DNA of 48,248 nucleotides from Phycisphaerae bacterium (GTDB taxonomy: Bacteria; Planctomycetota; Phycisphaerae; SM23-33): contig DRGC01000025.1 in the NCBI GenBank assembly GCA_011050235.1, positions 1-48,248 of the forward strand, given 5' to 3'. A program made the position numbers and the translations under genes. Positions 42,238-48,248 of the stretch are shown piece by piece (position 1 is the stretch's first letter; each line of letters starts with the position of its first letter). The notes beneath the pieces were generated by a model, which made no database searches, was not told where the DNA came from, and was given only the letters and a program-made list of their open reading frames with translations.

Positions 42238-44423
42238 CACAGCACCTGGAATCGCCGTTGGATGAGCTGTCGAAACGCGCGCCACCACTGGGCGGCCAGC
42301 GGCTTGGCCGCCAGCGAGATGCGAACGATCACGCGCTGGCCGGTGAGCAGGCGAATGTTCTCCGGCGTGTGCGGGATGATTCGGATCTCGAAGAACCGCT
42401 CGGCCGCCTTCGTTCCCTGCGGGTCGTCGGGGGCAACGGCTGTTTGTCCGCCGACGCTGTAGCCGAGCGAGGCGGACGGCAGGCGCTGCTGGCCGGCGTC
42501 GGAGATTCTCGTGATTGTGCCGGGGAACCGATCGTCGGGGCGGCCCCGAATGCGAATGTCCACCTCATCGCCTTCGGTCCCATGGAGCCTGGCGCCGACC
42601 TTCTGCCCGGCGATAGCCCGGATCAGGAGGTTATCGAGGCTGACGACCATGCCGATGTTCTCGCGGCCGGCGGGGTCGAGGTAGGCCCCTCGCTTGTTCT
42701 CGATATCGGCGGCCAGCCACGTGCCGGCTGTTTCGGCATGAGGTTTCAGTTCGGCCAGCAGCTTCCTGATTTCCTGGATCTTACTTTCGCCGACGGCGAG
42801 CTTGCCCGCAAAGATCGTGGCGACAAAGGGCTCCTCCTGGGCGAGGGCGTAACGGCGTTGGATTTCGAGTTGGCGCTGCTCGGCCTGGAGGCCTTCGAGC
42901 TCGGCGGCCAAGGTGTTGTTCTCGCATTCGAGCAGGACCTGTCCGGGCTTGACCAACGTGTTGTCGGGCTCGAAATCGACCAGGAACCCGCCGATCCTTG
43001 GCGCCGCTACGAGCAGGATGTCGACGGGCTCGACGATGCCCTCCAAGCGGACGCGGTCGGGCGCCTTGATCCAGCCCACGGCGACCAGAACGATGGCGGC
43101 AAAGGCCAGGATGGATCCGACGGCCCGGGGGCGGACGCGCATCAGCTCATTGTTGGTCGCGAGGTAGTGAATCACCTTGCCCAGCGGCATCAACAGCCAC
43201 AACCCCACCGCCCCCACCGCCATCAGCACACCGATGAAGAAGAACCGGTTGGCGATCATCAGGATGATGGCCGCGCAGATCATGACGCGATAGATCGTCG
43301 AGGCCACACCGTAAAACGTGAACCACGCTTTCTCGCCGCGCGTGTGAGCGGGGTTGTTGGCCCGGCGGACACCGAAGACGTAGCGCTTGATCAGATAGGT
43401 GAGGTACTGGCGGCTGCGCGGGGCGAGATTGGGGATCTCCAGCAGGTCCGACAGAATGTAGTACGCGTCGTAACGCAGCAGGGGGTTGCCGTTGAATAGC
43501 AGCGTCGAGACGCTGGCGATGAACATCATGTTGTAGCAGAGGGCGTGAACCATCGCGGTCTCGCTGGTCTGCGTCCAGACGATCGCGGCGATCGCCGCGA
43601 TGGGAATCTCGACCAGCATGCCGGCGGCGCCGATGGTGATGCGGCGCCACTTGCTGCGCAGGGCCCACGCGCTGGTGGCGTCGACATAGGGCAGGGGCGT
43701 GAACACCAGCAGCATCACGCCCATGGCGTGGACCTCACCGCCGCCTTCATCGCGCCCGAAGCGTTTACATGCGAAGGCGTGGCCGAACTCGTGGAAGACC
43801 TTCACCAGCAGGGCCGCCAGGTACAGCAGCGGCAGGTTCGACGATTCGAGCACGTCGGTGCCGGCCTTGAACAGCTCCCCCCAGTGCCCGGCGACAAAAT
43901 ACAGACCCGCGGAGACCAGGACGGCCCAGAGAATCCATCCCCACCAGGCGAAGACCTTCCCGAACAAGGCCAGCCAGCGGTTGAGGAAGTGGTCGGGGTC
44001 GAACAGGGGGATGTGGATGAACAGGATGTTGGTCAGTCGGCTCTGGATTTCGCGGCGGCGGCGCTGCTGGTGGCGTTTCAGCAGGCCGGCGGCGTCGGGC
44101 GGCATTTCGCCCTGGAGCAGGTTGGAGGTATACAGTTGGCCCAGAAGTTGGATGGCCTCGCCTTGGGTGGGGGCCTCGTCGCCGAGCTGGTCGTTGCAGA
44201 CGTCCCAGACATCCGCGATCGTTCGCCGCCCGTCCAACAGGGCCACGAAGTGGTAGGCGGGCCCGTTGAGGCGGAAGAACTGGTTGTTGCTGGGGTCCTG
44301 CAGGACGTGCCACATCACCCCACGGAAATGCTGGCGCGTGATCTGCACTGTCGAGCGCAGGCGCGGCCGAAGATCGGCCACCCGATACCAGGATTCACTG
44401 AACGTGGGTCGTTCGACCGGCAT
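42237..44423 (-). CDS. Fusion of PqqD-like domain, M50 intramembrane metalloprotease and HlyD-type adaptor
   Basis: The 728-residue protein has three parts. Residues 20-110 resemble PqqD-like peptide-binding domains (FFRLNGPAYHFVALLDGRRT, then GQLYTSNLLQ). Residues 155-430 form a multi-pass membrane protein with the site-2-protease motif HEFGH (211-215) and the third metal-ligand motif NGNPLLRYDAYY (D319). Residues 450-728 are a HlyD-like periplasmic adaptor with lipoyl-like strands (RIGGFLVDFEPDNTLVKPGQVLLECEN) and a coiled-coil hairpin. M50-HlyD fusions are annotated as peptide zinc metalloproteases in other bacteria and are linked to peptide export. GGAGCGATAG precedes the ATG. Gene order and coupling place it with the SecA-like ATPase. 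Confidence 0.88.
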   Translation of the reverse strand: MPVERPTFSESWYRVADLRPRLRSTVQITRQHFRGVMWHVLQDPSNNQFFRLNGPAYHFVALLDGRRTIADVWDVCNDQLGDEAPTQGEAIQLLGQLYTSNLLQGEMPPDAAGLLKRHQQRRRREIQSRLTNILFIHIPLFDPDHFLNRWLALFGKVFAWWGWILWAVLVSAGLYFVAGHWGELFKAGTDVLESSNLPLLYLAALLVKVFHEFGHAFACKRFGRDEGGGEVHAMGVMLLVFTPLPYVDATSAWALRSKWRRITIGAAGMLVEIPIAAIAAIVWTQTSETAMVHALCYNMMFIASVSTLLFNGNPLLRYDAYYILSDLLEIPNLAPRSRQYLTYLIKRYVFGVRRANNPAHTRGEKAWFTFYGVASTIYRVMICAAIILMIANRFFFIGVLMAVGAVGLWLLMPLGKVIHYLATNNELMRVRPRAVGSILAFAAIVLVAVGWIKAPDRVRLEGIVEPVDILLVAAPRIGGFLVDFEPDNTLVKPGQVLLECENNTLAAELEGLQAEQRQLEIQRRYALAQEEPFVATIFAGKLAVGESKIQEIRKLLAELKPHAETAGTWLAADIENKRGAYLDPAGRENIGMVVSLDNLLIRAIAGQKVGARLHGTEGDEVDIRIRGRPDDRFPGTITRISDAGQQRLPSASLGYSVGGQTAVAPDDPQGTKAAERFFEIRIIPHTPENIRLLTGQRVIVRISLAAKPLAAQWWRAFRQLIQRRFQVL

Positions 44424-44438
44424 CTATCGCTCCGAAGG

Positions 44439-46358
44439 TCACCACCACATCCGCATCCTGATCCAGTTGACCAGCCGCTGCGTCCACAGTTCGCCGTAGG
44501 GCTTGGTGCCGAGGTGGATTTGCCCGACGCCTTCCATGCCCGGTCGCATCCAGTCCTTCTGCTCGGTCAGGTGAACGGTCACCTTGAAAACGTTCTTCTG
44601 GCTGATGACTTCGGCGACCGGATGGACCTGCTTGACGGTCAGGGCGATCCGCTCGCCGGGCCGGGCCGCAACAGCCAGTTCGCCCGTCAGCGGCTCGGAG
44701 CGCTTCGGATCGTTCATCAGCCGAAGGATATCGGCGATCTCATCTTCGGGGATATAGAGGTCGGCCCGCAGTGTTTCGAGGGGGGCCACCTCGAACAGCA
44801 CCTCGCCCATCTGTACCGGCCCGCCGATGCGGCGCTTCAGATCGCCGGAGATGACAATCCCGTCGATGGGGCACTTGATTGAGGCCTGGTCGATGTGGCG
44901 CTTGAGCAGGAGAATCCGGGCCTGGATCTGGTCGACCTGGGCAGCGGCGATCTGGCCTTCGGCCGTTTTGCGGTCGCGGTGGGCGGCGCGTTCCTGCATT
45001 CTGTAGCGGTGCTTTTCGGCTTGGGCCTCCAACAGCTGCAAGTCCAGATCGCCCGTATCGAGTTGGGCCAGGATGGTGTAGCCGGCCTGGACTCGCGCGC
45101 CGGGCTCGACGCGGACATCGGCGAGGCGCCCGTCGAAGGGGGCCGGCAGGATCTGGCGGTGGACGGCCTCCAGGACGAACGTCCCTTCGGCTTCGTCGTT
45201 GCCCTTGGCGAATGTCAGAAAGGCGGCAAACCCCAGCACGGCGATGGCGGCCACCTTGGCCCAGGTGTGCTTGGGCCCGATCACCACGCCAAAGGCTTTT
45301 TGAATCTGGCTGGCCGCCCGGGCGCCGACCCAACGGTCCCGTTCGTGCAGGTCCGTCAACCGGGCCGTGCACAGGTCCGCTGTCAGCCGAAGGGCCTCGG
45401 CGTCTTCGGTGGCAAACGGCAGGTCGCTGGGGCGCTCCAGCGTGAGGACAGCCTGCGCCTGGCCGCCCGGTCGAAGCGGCAGCGACAGGACGCTCGTGGG
45501 GCCGTGATGTTTCGAAAGCCCCGACGCGCAGCGGTTGACAAATGTCGCGCTGGGAGCAGCCGGGAAGATCACCTCGACGTCCTGGTCGAGGCATTCTTCC
45601 ATGGCGGCCTCGATGTCCTGGGCGATCTTCATCTTTCGGGAGAATTTTTCGGTGTGGCTGAGGGCGGCCAAGCGGACGTATCGCCCCTTGAGGAATCCCA
45701 GGCTCACGCGCTCGCACTCCCATCGGCTGGCCAGTTCGTTACAAAAGGCCATTGCCATGCCGCGGAACCGCCCCATGTCGTTGAGGGTGGCCAGCACCTC
45801 CATGGCCGCCCGCAGGCGTTGCATGTCAGCCGTGCGGCGCTGCAGCGTCAGCCGCATCTCGTACAGCCCCAGTAGGCTGATGGTCAACTCGAGCTTCTCC
45901 CGGCTGGCGGCCAGGATGTGCTCGTCGCCCGTCTCGACCAGAAAGACCGCCAGTCCCTGGAGATCCTGTTGACGCGTGGGCAACGGGATCAGAACCAAGT
46001 GGCGCTGGGCTCCCTGCCCGTACATGTCGTCCGGACCGCGCACCGGCACGATGGCTGTCGTGCCGCCGGCGATGATCTTGCGGGCGTCCTCTGCCGCGTG
46101 GGCCAGCCACGACGGCGCGGTCGCGCCGGCCGGGTGAGGGGGGAAGACGGCCAGGATCTCCAGCCGTCCTTCGGCGTCGGTCCGCAGGATCGCGCCCGCC
46201 GCAGCCGCACTGACCTGACACTGGACGGCCAGCAGGTTGATCAAGAACTCGTGCGGCGGCCCCTGAAAGCGGCTCAGCCGCGCCACCAACTCCGCCGTGG
46301 AGATCGGTGGCGGGGTCGGCTGGTGAGATTGGCTCGCTTGCAGCTCGTCAGCAGCCAT
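44439..46358 (-). CDS. GAF-domain sensor fused to a HlyD-type membrane adaptor
   Basis: The 639-residue protein begins with cytoplasmic GAF-like domains (about 30-340; LINLLAVQCQVSAAAAGAIL and WECERVSLGFLKGRYVRLAAL). A single membrane segment follows (about 367-385), then a HlyD-like adaptor (395-625: RQILPAPFDGRLADVRVEPG, VQAGYTILAQLDTGDLDL, then a coiled-coil hairpin). The GAF part could sense a small molecule or protein and gate the adaptor. A fusion of GAF with HlyD is unusual. Fifteen bases separate it from the M50/HlyD gene. It has no outer-membrane partner in the window. The precise role is unknown. Confidence 0.86.
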   Translation of the reverse strand: MAADELQASQSHQPTPPPISTAELVARLSRFQGPPHEFLINLLAVQCQVSAAAAGAILRTDAEGRLEILAVFPPHPAGATAPSWLAHAAEDARKIIAGGTTAIVPVRGPDDMYGQGAQRHLVLIPLPTRQQDLQGLAVFLVETGDEHILAASREKLELTISLLGLYEMRLTLQRRTADMQRLRAAMEVLATLNDMGRFRGMAMAFCNELASRWECERVSLGFLKGRYVRLAALSHTEKFSRKMKIAQDIEAAMEECLDQDVEVIFPAAPSATFVNRCASGLSKHHGPTSVLSLPLRPGGQAQAVLTLERPSDLPFATEDAEALRLTADLCTARLTDLHERDRWVGARAASQIQKAFGVVIGPKHTWAKVAAIAVLGFAAFLTFAKGNDEAEGTFVLEAVHRQILPAPFDGRLADVRVEPGARVQAGYTILAQLDTGDLDLQLLEAQAEKHRYRMQERAAHRDRKTAEGQIAAAQVDQIQARILLLKRHIDQASIKCPIDGIVISGDLKRRIGGPVQMGEVLFEVAPLETLRADLYIPEDEIADILRLMNDPKRSEPLTGELAVAARPGERIALTVKQVHPVAEVISQKNVFKVTVHLTEQKDWMRPGMEGVGQIHLGTKPYGELWTQRLVNWIRMRMWW

Positions 46359-46376
46359 CGGCCGAGAGTCTCCGTG

Positions 46377-46757
46377 TTAGACGCTGTCTTTGCGCCGCTT
46401 GTTGACGTCCAGCTCCAACTCGCCATACTGTTCCTCGTGACGACGGATGACCTGGCTGAGCGTAATGGCCAGGCGCTTGGCGGAGTAGTAGTTCAACACC
46501 ACGCGGTCGGTGACCTTGAAGAGGATCTCGGGCGTCGCCTTCTCGGCAGTTTGCACGACCGGCATGTTCAGTCCGAAATCGATCATCACCTCTTCGGCCG
46601 TTCCGTTGGCTCGAAAGCCGTTGGCATAGGAGGTGCTCATCTCGCGCTCGTCGATGCGCAATCGCACCTGCGCGTTGCCTGTCTGCTCCTGAGCCTGCTG
46701 CTGGGTCTGTGGGTCTACCGCGCCCTTGTCAGCGGAATCTTTTGCGTCTTTAGCCAT
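46377..46757 (-). CDS. DUF3467-family protein
   Basis: The 126-residue protein has a Gln-rich N-terminus and a conserved domain from about 30, ERE-MSTSYANGF, VMIDFGLNMP and KVTDRVVLNYYSAKRLAITL, ending in YGELELDV. This matches DUF3467, small bacterial and archaeal proteins of unknown role. There is no signal peptide, so it is cytoplasmic. AGGGAG precedes the ATG. It is cotranscribed with two HlyD adaptors: 12 bases after one and 18 before the other. It may be a regulatory or chaperone subunit of the export complex, but nothing in the sequence proves it. Confidence 0.85.
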   Translation of the reverse strand: MAKDAKDSADKGAVDPQTQQQAQEQTGNAQVRLRIDEREMSTSYANGFRANGTAEEVMIDFGLNMPVVQTAEKATPEILFKVTDRVVLNYYSAKRLAITLSQVIRRHEEQYGELELDVNKRRKDSV

Positions 46758-46769
46758 GAGGTACTCCCT

Positions 46770-47741
46770 TTATGCTTCGATGTCAGCGTCTGTCTCGCTG
46801 TCGTCACTCTCTGGGGGCGTCGCAACCGGGGCGGGCCCGGCCGGGGTGGGGCTGGTCGGCTCGTTGGGCGTCTCTGCCTCGGTCGCGTCGGCGGTGGGGC
46901 CAAAGCGCACCCACATGCGCTGACCGGCCGGGCGGGTGCTGCTGTTGGGGGCTTCGACGCGGACCATCAGCGTGTCGCTGGCGGCGTCGGCGACCGAGGC
47001 GATGTGGATGATCTTGCCGACCACGGGCGAGGAGCCTTCGCCGCCTTCGCCCTCGGCCAGGGCGACGCTGGCGGGTTGTCCGACGCGAAGGCCGCTCGCC
47101 TGCGTCAGCGGCGTGGGCACGTCGATCCACAGCGGATCGATCGCCACGATACGGATCACGTCCTGCAATGCGTCCACGCTTTCGCCGACCTCGACGGTAA
47201 CGGTTTCCACAATGCCGTCGATGCTGGAGACAAGCTTCATGCGATCCAGTTGCAGCCGTGCTTCCTCGTAGGCGCGCGCCGCCTGCTCTTTCTCGAACTT
47301 CGCCACCCGCACGCGCAGCGAATCGATGAGCACCTGCAGCTTGGCGTGTTCGACTTCCAGCGGGGTTGCAGCGCCTCGTTCGGCGGCCCATTCGATCTTC
47401 TTGAGGTCCACTTCGCTCTGGGCGAGCTGCGCCTCGGCGGCCTCGATGTTGATGGTGTTGTCGCTCTGGGCCTTCTGTTGGGCCAGGGCGGCCTGTTCGA
47501 CCTGGTCGTCCAGGTGGACGAGCATCTGCCCGGCCGTGACGGCCTGACCGTCGATGACCAGCACCTGCGCCACTCGTCCGGGACGCGTGAAAGACAACGT
47601 CACGTCCTTGCTGGGACGACCGACGGCCTCGATGGGGGGATCATCCGCCAGGGCCAGCCCCGCAGCGTGGGCGGCCAACAGGACCGTCAGCAGCCCTGCG
47701 ACCCGCGAATTGCCCCGAATACGTGATTGATGCAAGCGCAT
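46770..47741 (-). CDS. Secreted HlyD/MFP-family periplasmic adaptor
   Basis: The 323-residue protein starts MRLHQSRIRGNSRVAGLLTV with a signal peptide ending near ALADD. The first lipoyl-like half is seen at GRVAQVLVIDGQAVTAGQML, a coiled-coil hairpin spans about 80-160, and the second half is MKLVSSIDGIVETVTVEVGE. The C-terminus is an acidic Pro/Thr/Glu-rich tail. It is an RND/ABC-type membrane-fusion protein without transmembrane helices. The frame is open further upstream to 47888, but only this start is followed by a signal peptide; CAGGCC is a weak ribosome binding site. It is the first gene of the five-gene operon. Confidence 0.87.
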   Translation of the reverse strand: MRLHQSRIRGNSRVAGLLTVLLAAHAAGLALADDPPIEAVGRPSKDVTLSFTRPGRVAQVLVIDGQAVTAGQMLVHLDDQVEQAALAQQKAQSDNTINIEAAEAQLAQSEVDLKKIEWAAERGAATPLEVEHAKLQVLIDSLRVRVAKFEKEQAARAYEEARLQLDRMKLVSSIDGIVETVTVEVGESVDALQDVIRIVAIDPLWIDVPTPLTQASGLRVGQPASVALAEGEGGEGSSPVVGKIIHIASVADAASDTLMVRVEAPNSSTRPAGQRMWVRFGPTADATEAETPNEPTSPTPAGPAPVATPPESDDSETDADIEA

Positions 47742-47751
47742 AATTGGCCTG

Positions 47752-47779
47752 AGTATAGATGCACGCGCCCAGAAGGCAA
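47752..47779 (-). promoter_or_regulatory. Possible promoter of the HlyD/DUF3467/M50/SecA operon
   Basis: On the minus strand TTGCCT (47779-47774) and TATACT (47757-47752) are 16 bases apart. The start site would be near 47745, only a few bases before the ATG at 47741, so the leader would be almost absent. The boxes fit, but this distance makes the call uncertain. Confidence 0.4.
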
Positions 47780-47831
47780 GCGCTGAGTTCGCAGGCATAC
47801 GAGTCCCGAAGATGCTCAGCGCCGCAGTAAG

Positions 47832-47871
47832 AAAAAAGATCGGGCGACGGTCTCGCACGGGACACCGTCGC
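47832..47871 (-). terminator. Intrinsic terminator of the second PEP-CTERM gene
   Basis: On the minus strand GCGACGGT pairs with ACCGTCGC (8 bp) around a 12-base loop and is followed after six bases by TTTTTT. It lies about 36 bases after the PEP-CTERM stop codon, so the export operon needs its own promoter. Confidence 0.72.
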
Positions 47872-47907
47872 TCGAAGATGGGTTTCATTGAATCGCTACT
47901 CAGCCCG

Positions 47908-48248
47908 TTAGCGTCGTCGGCGTCTCAACGCAGCCAGTCCGCCCAGCGCCAGCAAGCCCATTGTGGCCGGCTCGGGGATGTGAACGGTGAAGCTGGTATC
48001 GATGACTTCACCACCCGCCGTGCCGTTCATGAAGAAGAGGAGCGTCACAGTCTGGCCTTGCGGCGTCACGATGTTCGCCAGGTCCAACGTCTCAACAGCA
48101 TCAACCGCGAAAGTACCTGTCAGGAACGTGCCGAAATCCGTATCGGCAAATCCATCGAACGGGAAAGCGGCGTCAGAGGCTTCGGCGCTGGCCAGGGTGA
48201 CATCTTCGCTGGGGGCCTCGACAATCAGCAGATCGCCGATGACAACCA
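47908..48248 (-). CDS. PEP-CTERM protein B, C-terminal part (cut by the window end)
   Basis: The minus-strand frame is open from the window edge to a TAA at 47910-47908. The last residues are IPEPATMGLLALGGLAAL plus five Arg, a PEP-CTERM sorting signal. Upstream it reads IGDLLIVEAPSEDVTLASAE, then FADTDFGTFLTGTFAVDAVE, LANIVTPQGQTVTL and GGEVIDTSFTV. These align closely with PEP-CTERM protein A at 39216, so the two are paralogues placed on either side of the SecA-like operon. The start and signal peptide lie beyond the window. Confidence 0.87.
   Translation of the reverse strand, partial: VVIGDLLIVEAPSEDVTLASAEASDAAFPFDGFADTDFGTFLTGTFAVDAVETLDLANIVTPQGQTVTLLFFMNGTAGGEVIDTSFTVHIPEPATMGLLALGGLAALRRRRR

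Noticed and set aside
40444-42462. 672-residue open frame on the plus strand
   Set aside because: It lies opposite the SecA-like gene and has no family motif; the SecA motifs on the other strand are unmistakable. High GC keeps antisense frames open.
45918-47726. 602-residue plus-strand open frame
   Set aside because: It is opposite three adaptor-type genes and shows no recognisable domain.

Overview
The window is a GC-rich (roughly two-thirds G+C), densely coded bacterial chromosome segment. It most likely comes from a planctomycete of the Phycisphaerae type. The pointers are a giant secreted protein with the planctomycete LEPR-XLL N-terminal motif and C-terminal dockerin-like repeats, two short proteins with PEP-CTERM anchors, a Cache-domain Ser/Thr kinase, many sensory and response-regulator proteins, and glycosidase families typical of polysaccharide degraders. 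The phylum assignment is inference from gene content; there is no rRNA here. No CRISPR array, transposase or integrase was seen.

Layout. 1-177: the end of mnmE. 277-6841 (minus): a FliA-like sigma factor, an HD-GYP response regulator overlapping a large hybrid histidine kinase, and a LuxR-type regulator whose receiver lacks the phospho-acceptor Asp and whose mRNA leader carries a perfect 15-bp hairpin. 7237-8073: a sugar isomerase/epimerase. 8169-8790: a strong promoter drives a tRNA-Val locus in which tRNA and GIY-YIG nuclease segments are tandemly duplicated and decayed. 8787-10465: an arsR-acr3 arsenite operon with operator and promoter. 10819-15015: a Ser/Thr kinase, a MinD/ParA-like ATPase and a patatin lipase, collinear. 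15048-17472 (minus): a promoter, a protein with a peptide-leader-like N-terminus and repeated Gly-Ile-x-Pro-Asp-x-Pro motifs, and a B12-type radical SAM enzyme, which together look like an undescribed peptide-modification pair. 17532-19051: a VOC protein and a ferredoxin-fused aldo/keto reductase. 19147-22525 (minus): a creatininase-family amidohydrolase and a GH116 glycosidase. 23166-27601: a receiver-HPt protein with the HPt His changed to Tyr, a receiver-GGDEF cyclase, and two secreted alpha-toroid proteins. 27623-30252: a zinc alcohol dehydrogenase and RtcB RNA ligase. 30318-34902: the LEPR-XLL gingipain-like protease. 34917-39004: CoaB, a PfkB sugar kinase, a GH4 glycosidase and an S1/P1-nuclease-like enzyme.

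39152-48248 is the most unusual block. A five-gene minus-strand operon encodes a HlyD adaptor, a DUF3467 protein, a GAF-HlyD fusion, a PqqD-like/M50 protease/HlyD fusion and a C-terminally short SecA-like ATPase. It lies between two paralogous PEP-CTERM proteins, each with its own terminator. The set resembles an export or proteolytic-processing machine with a SecA-type motor and an intramembrane protease in place of an ABC transporter. The flanking PEP-CTERM proteins are candidate cargo or neighbours; that link is inference.

Non-coding structure includes several near-consensus sigma-70 promoters (TTGACA with 17-18 nt spacers), an ArsR palindrome over the -10 box, intrinsic terminators, and a dispersed repeat built from spaced GGATT units that occurs at least five times in three intergenic regions.
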